Source: CAXMST01 sp963712765
GTDB lineage: Bacteria; Actinomycetota; Thermoleophilia; Solirubrobacterales; 70-9
Length of the DNA: 64,000 bases
Assembly: GCA_963712765.1 (NCBI GenBank)
Contig: CAVQIX010000003.1
Span: 558,001-622,000, forward strand
Reading direction: 5' to 3'
The translations under genes were made by a program, and so were the position numbers. Position 1 is the stretch's first letter. Every line of letters begins with the position of its first letter. The notes below the pieces were generated by a model, which had not been told where the DNA came from, ran no database searches, and saw nothing but the letters and a program-made list of their open reading frames with translations. Shown piece after piece: positions 62,149 to 64,000 of the stretch.

Positions 62149-62961
62149 TCAGCGGTCGAGGAAGACACGGATCAGCGCCGCGAGGCGGGCCGGGTACTGA
62201 GCCATGAATGCGTGTCCGGCGCCGGGGAAGCGGGCAAGCCAGGCGTCGGGCAGGCGCTCGGCGAGGATCGCCGAGTTCCGGGCCGGGATGACGCGATCGT
62301 CGCGTCCCGCGGCACACAGGACGCCGGCGGAGATCGCCTCGAGTCGCTGTTCAGCGGGCTCGCTGTGCCAGAGGTCCATCGCCCGCTCCTGGGCGGCGAG
62401 CGCCTCCATTGAGAGACCGGCCTGGGCCTGGGCGACGAGCTCGCGGACGTCCTCGCCGAGTCCCTCGGCGACGGCCTCCGGAAAGAGGATCGCCAGCAAC
62501 CGGTCGGCACGCTCGCGCGGGCTGCCGCTGTGGTCGGTCAGGGTCGCCCAATCGTCCGCCCGGCCGCGGATCGCGACGTCGCCGCCCGGGTCGGTCGCGA
62601 GCAGCGCCATGGAGCTGACCCGCTCGGGCCGGCTCGCCGCGAGCGCCTGGGCGATGTAGCCGCCCATCGACCAGCCCAGCACCGCACCTCGCTCGATTCC
62701 ATGCTCGTCCATCACGGCAGCGACGTCGGCCGCCATCACCTCGATCGTCAGCTCCTCCTCGCCTAGCTCGGAGCCGGCGATGCCGCGGTTGTCGACGCAG
62801 ATCAACTCAGCGAAGCCGGAGAGGCTGTCGATGAAGACCGGGTCCCAGTCCGCGGCGCTACCGCCGTAGCCGTTGATCACGATGAGCGGGTCGCCCGAGC
62901 CCAGCTTGCGCCATCCCAGTGCGGTTCCGTTGCGGCCGGTGCTCCCTGTGCTCTCGCTCAC
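62149..62961 (-). CDS. Alpha/beta-fold hydrolase
   Basis: The enzyme shows the fold's markers in order: INGYGGSAADWD (oxyanion loop), CVDNRGIAGSELG, the nucleophile elbow LGWSMGGYIAQALA, CAAGRDDRVIPARN (acid) and FPGAGHAFMAQYP (His). The triad is Ser-Asp-His. The class includes esterases, peroxidases and epoxide hydrolases; the substrate cannot be told. I favour GTG 62961 (270 residues), which has GATACT 7 bases before it; the alternative ATG 63003 adds 14 weak residues and would overlap the next gene's promoter. Confidence 0.8.
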   Translation of the reverse strand: MSESTGSTGRNGTALGWRKLGSGDPLIVINGYGGSAADWDPVFIDSLSGFAELICVDNRGIAGSELGEEELTIEVMAADVAAVMDEHGIERGAVLGWSMGGYIAQALAASRPERVSSMALLATDPGGDVAIRGRADDWATLTDHSGSPRERADRLLAILFPEAVAEGLGEDVRELVAQAQAGLSMEALAAQERAMDLWHSEPAEQRLEAISAGVLCAAGRDDRVIPARNSAILAERLPDAWLARFPGAGHAFMAQYPARLAALIRVFLDR

Positions 62962-63004
62962 GGGCAGCAGTATCGACGATCGCGAGGATCCGCCGCCGAT
63001 CATC

Positions 63005-63010
63005 TAGGCT
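63005..63010 (+). promoter_or_regulatory. -10 box of the acyltransferase gene
   Basis: TAGGCT ends 10 bases before ATG 63021. Confidence 0.45.
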
Positions 63011-63020
63011 CGCGGCACTG

Positions 63021-64000
63021 ATGCGAACTGGTGAGATCGGACCTGGCCCTCTTTGGGACGCCCCGGGCCCGCAGGGAAAGCGAATCCTGCGAAGGGTGCG
63101 CGGGATCGGCCTCGAGGTGATCGGCTTCATCGTCGTCACGATCCTGCTGCCGCCTTTGTTCGTCGTTGCCCTCGTCGTCGACCTCTTCCTCAAGGTCAGG
63201 GACGGTAAGCCGATGGTCGGCGTCCGCCTCGTCCCGTTTCTGTGGTGGTTCCTGTTCACCGAGATGTGGGGCTACGTCGTCCTGTTCGGCATCTGGGCGG
63301 GGACGGGCGGGCCGTTCAACAAGGGCTCGATGCAGCGCCGCAGGGGCATCTACTGGCTGCGGCCGCGCTGGGTGAGGAGCCACCTCGGTGCCTTCAAGCT
63401 GCTCTTTGGGCTCCGCTTCGAAATCGACGGGCGCGAGTGCGCCGCGCCGGGGCCGGCGATCCTGATGATCCGCCACGCCTCGATCGTCGACAACCTGCTC
63501 CCCGATTCCCAACTCGCCATACCTCTGGGCCTGGGGCTCCGGTACGTGGTCAAGCGCGAGCTCGAGACGATCCCGCTGATCGACATCGGCGGACGCTGGC
63601 TGACGACGAACTTCCTCGTCCGTGGCGCGGCGAACTCAGAGGCCGAGATCGAGAAGCTCGCACGGTTGACCGAGAACGTCGGGCCGGGGGAGCTGGTCGC
63701 CGTCTTCCCCGAGGGCACGCGTGCAACCGCGAAGAAGATCGCCCGCGCGAAGGAGATCGTCCGCGAGAAGCACCCCGAGGTCGCGCCGCAGGCGGAGACC
63801 CTGGTCAACCTGCTGCCGCCACGCCTGGGGGGTCCGCTTGCTCTGCTCGACAAGGGAGAGGGCATGGACGTTGTCTTCTTCGCCCACATCGGCTTCGACG
63901 GCTACGAGTACATAAGCGACATCTGGGCCGGCGGCCTCGTCGGGGCGACGATCCGGATGCGGCTCTGGCGAGTTCCCGCCGCCGATATTCCCGAGGGTGA
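63021..64000 (+). CDS. PlsC-like 1-acylglycerol acyltransferase (partial)
   Basis: The gene runs off the window after 326 codons. Two hydrophobic segments (residues 32-55 and 70-93) precede an acyltransferase domain with HASIVD (H152-D157, the catalytic HX4D) and FPEGTR (residues 229-234, glycerol-3-phosphate binding). It should acylate lysophosphatidate or a related lipid at the membrane. The frame is certain from the continuous domain; another open frame from 63242 is a shadow. The extra charged N-terminal part is longer than that of simple PlsC. Confidence 0.85.
   Translation, partial: MRTGEIGPGPLWDAPGPQGKRILRRVRGIGLEVIGFIVVTILLPPLFVVALVVDLFLKVRDGKPMVGVRLVPFLWWFLFTEMWGYVVLFGIWAGTGGPFNKGSMQRRRGIYWLRPRWVRSHLGAFKLLFGLRFEIDGRECAAPGPAILMIRHASIVDNLLPDSQLAIPLGLGLRYVVKRELETIPLIDIGGRWLTTNFLVRGAANSEAEIEKLARLTENVGPGELVAVFPEGTRATAKKIARAKEIVREKHPEVAPQAETLVNLLPPRLGGPLALLDKGEGMDVVFFAHIGFDGYEYISDIWAGGLVGATIRMRLWRVPAADIPEG

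Noticed and set aside
63242..64000. 252-residue frame in another phase at the right end
   Set aside because: The frame from 63021 has the HX4D and FPEGTR acyltransferase motifs; this one is an Arg-rich shadow.

Overview
The window is high-GC DNA dense with short-spaced and overlapping genes, and looks like a chromosome segment of an actinobacterium. Supporting this are the mreBCD-mrdA-rodA-rng-rplU-rpmA and obg-proB-proA-nadD-rsfS gene orders, DivIVA-like coiled-coil proteins, frequent GTG/TTG starts and tRNA genes without an encoded CCA. Protein style (sigma factor next to an Ogt-type methyltransferase, ArsR-SRPBCC pair, secreted Fn3-tailed protein, sparse secreted-protein relics) suggests the Thermoleophilia/Solirubrobacterales group. 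That placement is inference.

Region 1-6.2 kb is unstable accessory DNA. It starts with the end of a LuxR-type regulator, followed by a decayed class III nucleotide cyclase gene. A 617-bp stretch of that cyclase (871-1487) is repeated in direct orientation, apparently without change, at 4410-5026. The repeats, each followed by a tRNA 3'-half relic, flank a SulP anion transporter and a coupled HD-domain protein. The second cyclase copy is joined to the tail of a membrane protein. An intact tRNA-His, a DUF1801 gene and a broken PepSY-like gene follow.

Region 6.2-21.5 kb holds a microbial rhodopsin with an Asp-Thr-Gly motif, a cyclopropane-synthase-like methyltransferase, a DivIVA-like protein, a patatin, an ECF sigma factor coupled to ogt, a second HD-domain protein, an ArsR-SRPBCC pair, a CtaG-like protein coupled to a spermidine-synthase-like protein, ahcY, a large secreted protein, and an aldo/keto reductase coupled to a 55-residue protein.

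Region 21.5-33.4 kb is protein quality control and housekeeping: tig, clpP and clpX (clpP and clpX separated by a methyltransferase and a sugar transporter), an M36 peptidase relic, valS, folC, a 39-residue membrane protein, a zinc-ribbon membrane protein, ndk and maf. Region 33.7-49.8 kb carries the rod-shape/elongasome operon into rng and the ribosomal proteins L21 (with a histone-like Lys/Ala/Pro tail) and L27, then a Tat-exported amine oxidase, obgE, proB, proA, nadD, rsfS and a second DivIVA-like protein. Region 49.9-64 kb has tRNA-Ala, leuS, a cupin, acylphosphatase, comEA-comEC, holA, rpsT, murJ, an RTX-like secreted protein, lepA, an alpha/beta hydrolase and a truncated acyltransferase.

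Two signals run through the whole window. Many genes have a TAnnnT -10 box ending only 6-11 bases before the start codon with no Shine-Dalgarno, which implies widespread leaderless transcription. Several clearly real genes (folC, maf, the DivIVA-like gene at 48.9 kb) have no ATG/GTG/TTG where homology says the start must be, which suggests ATA, CTG or ATC starts.
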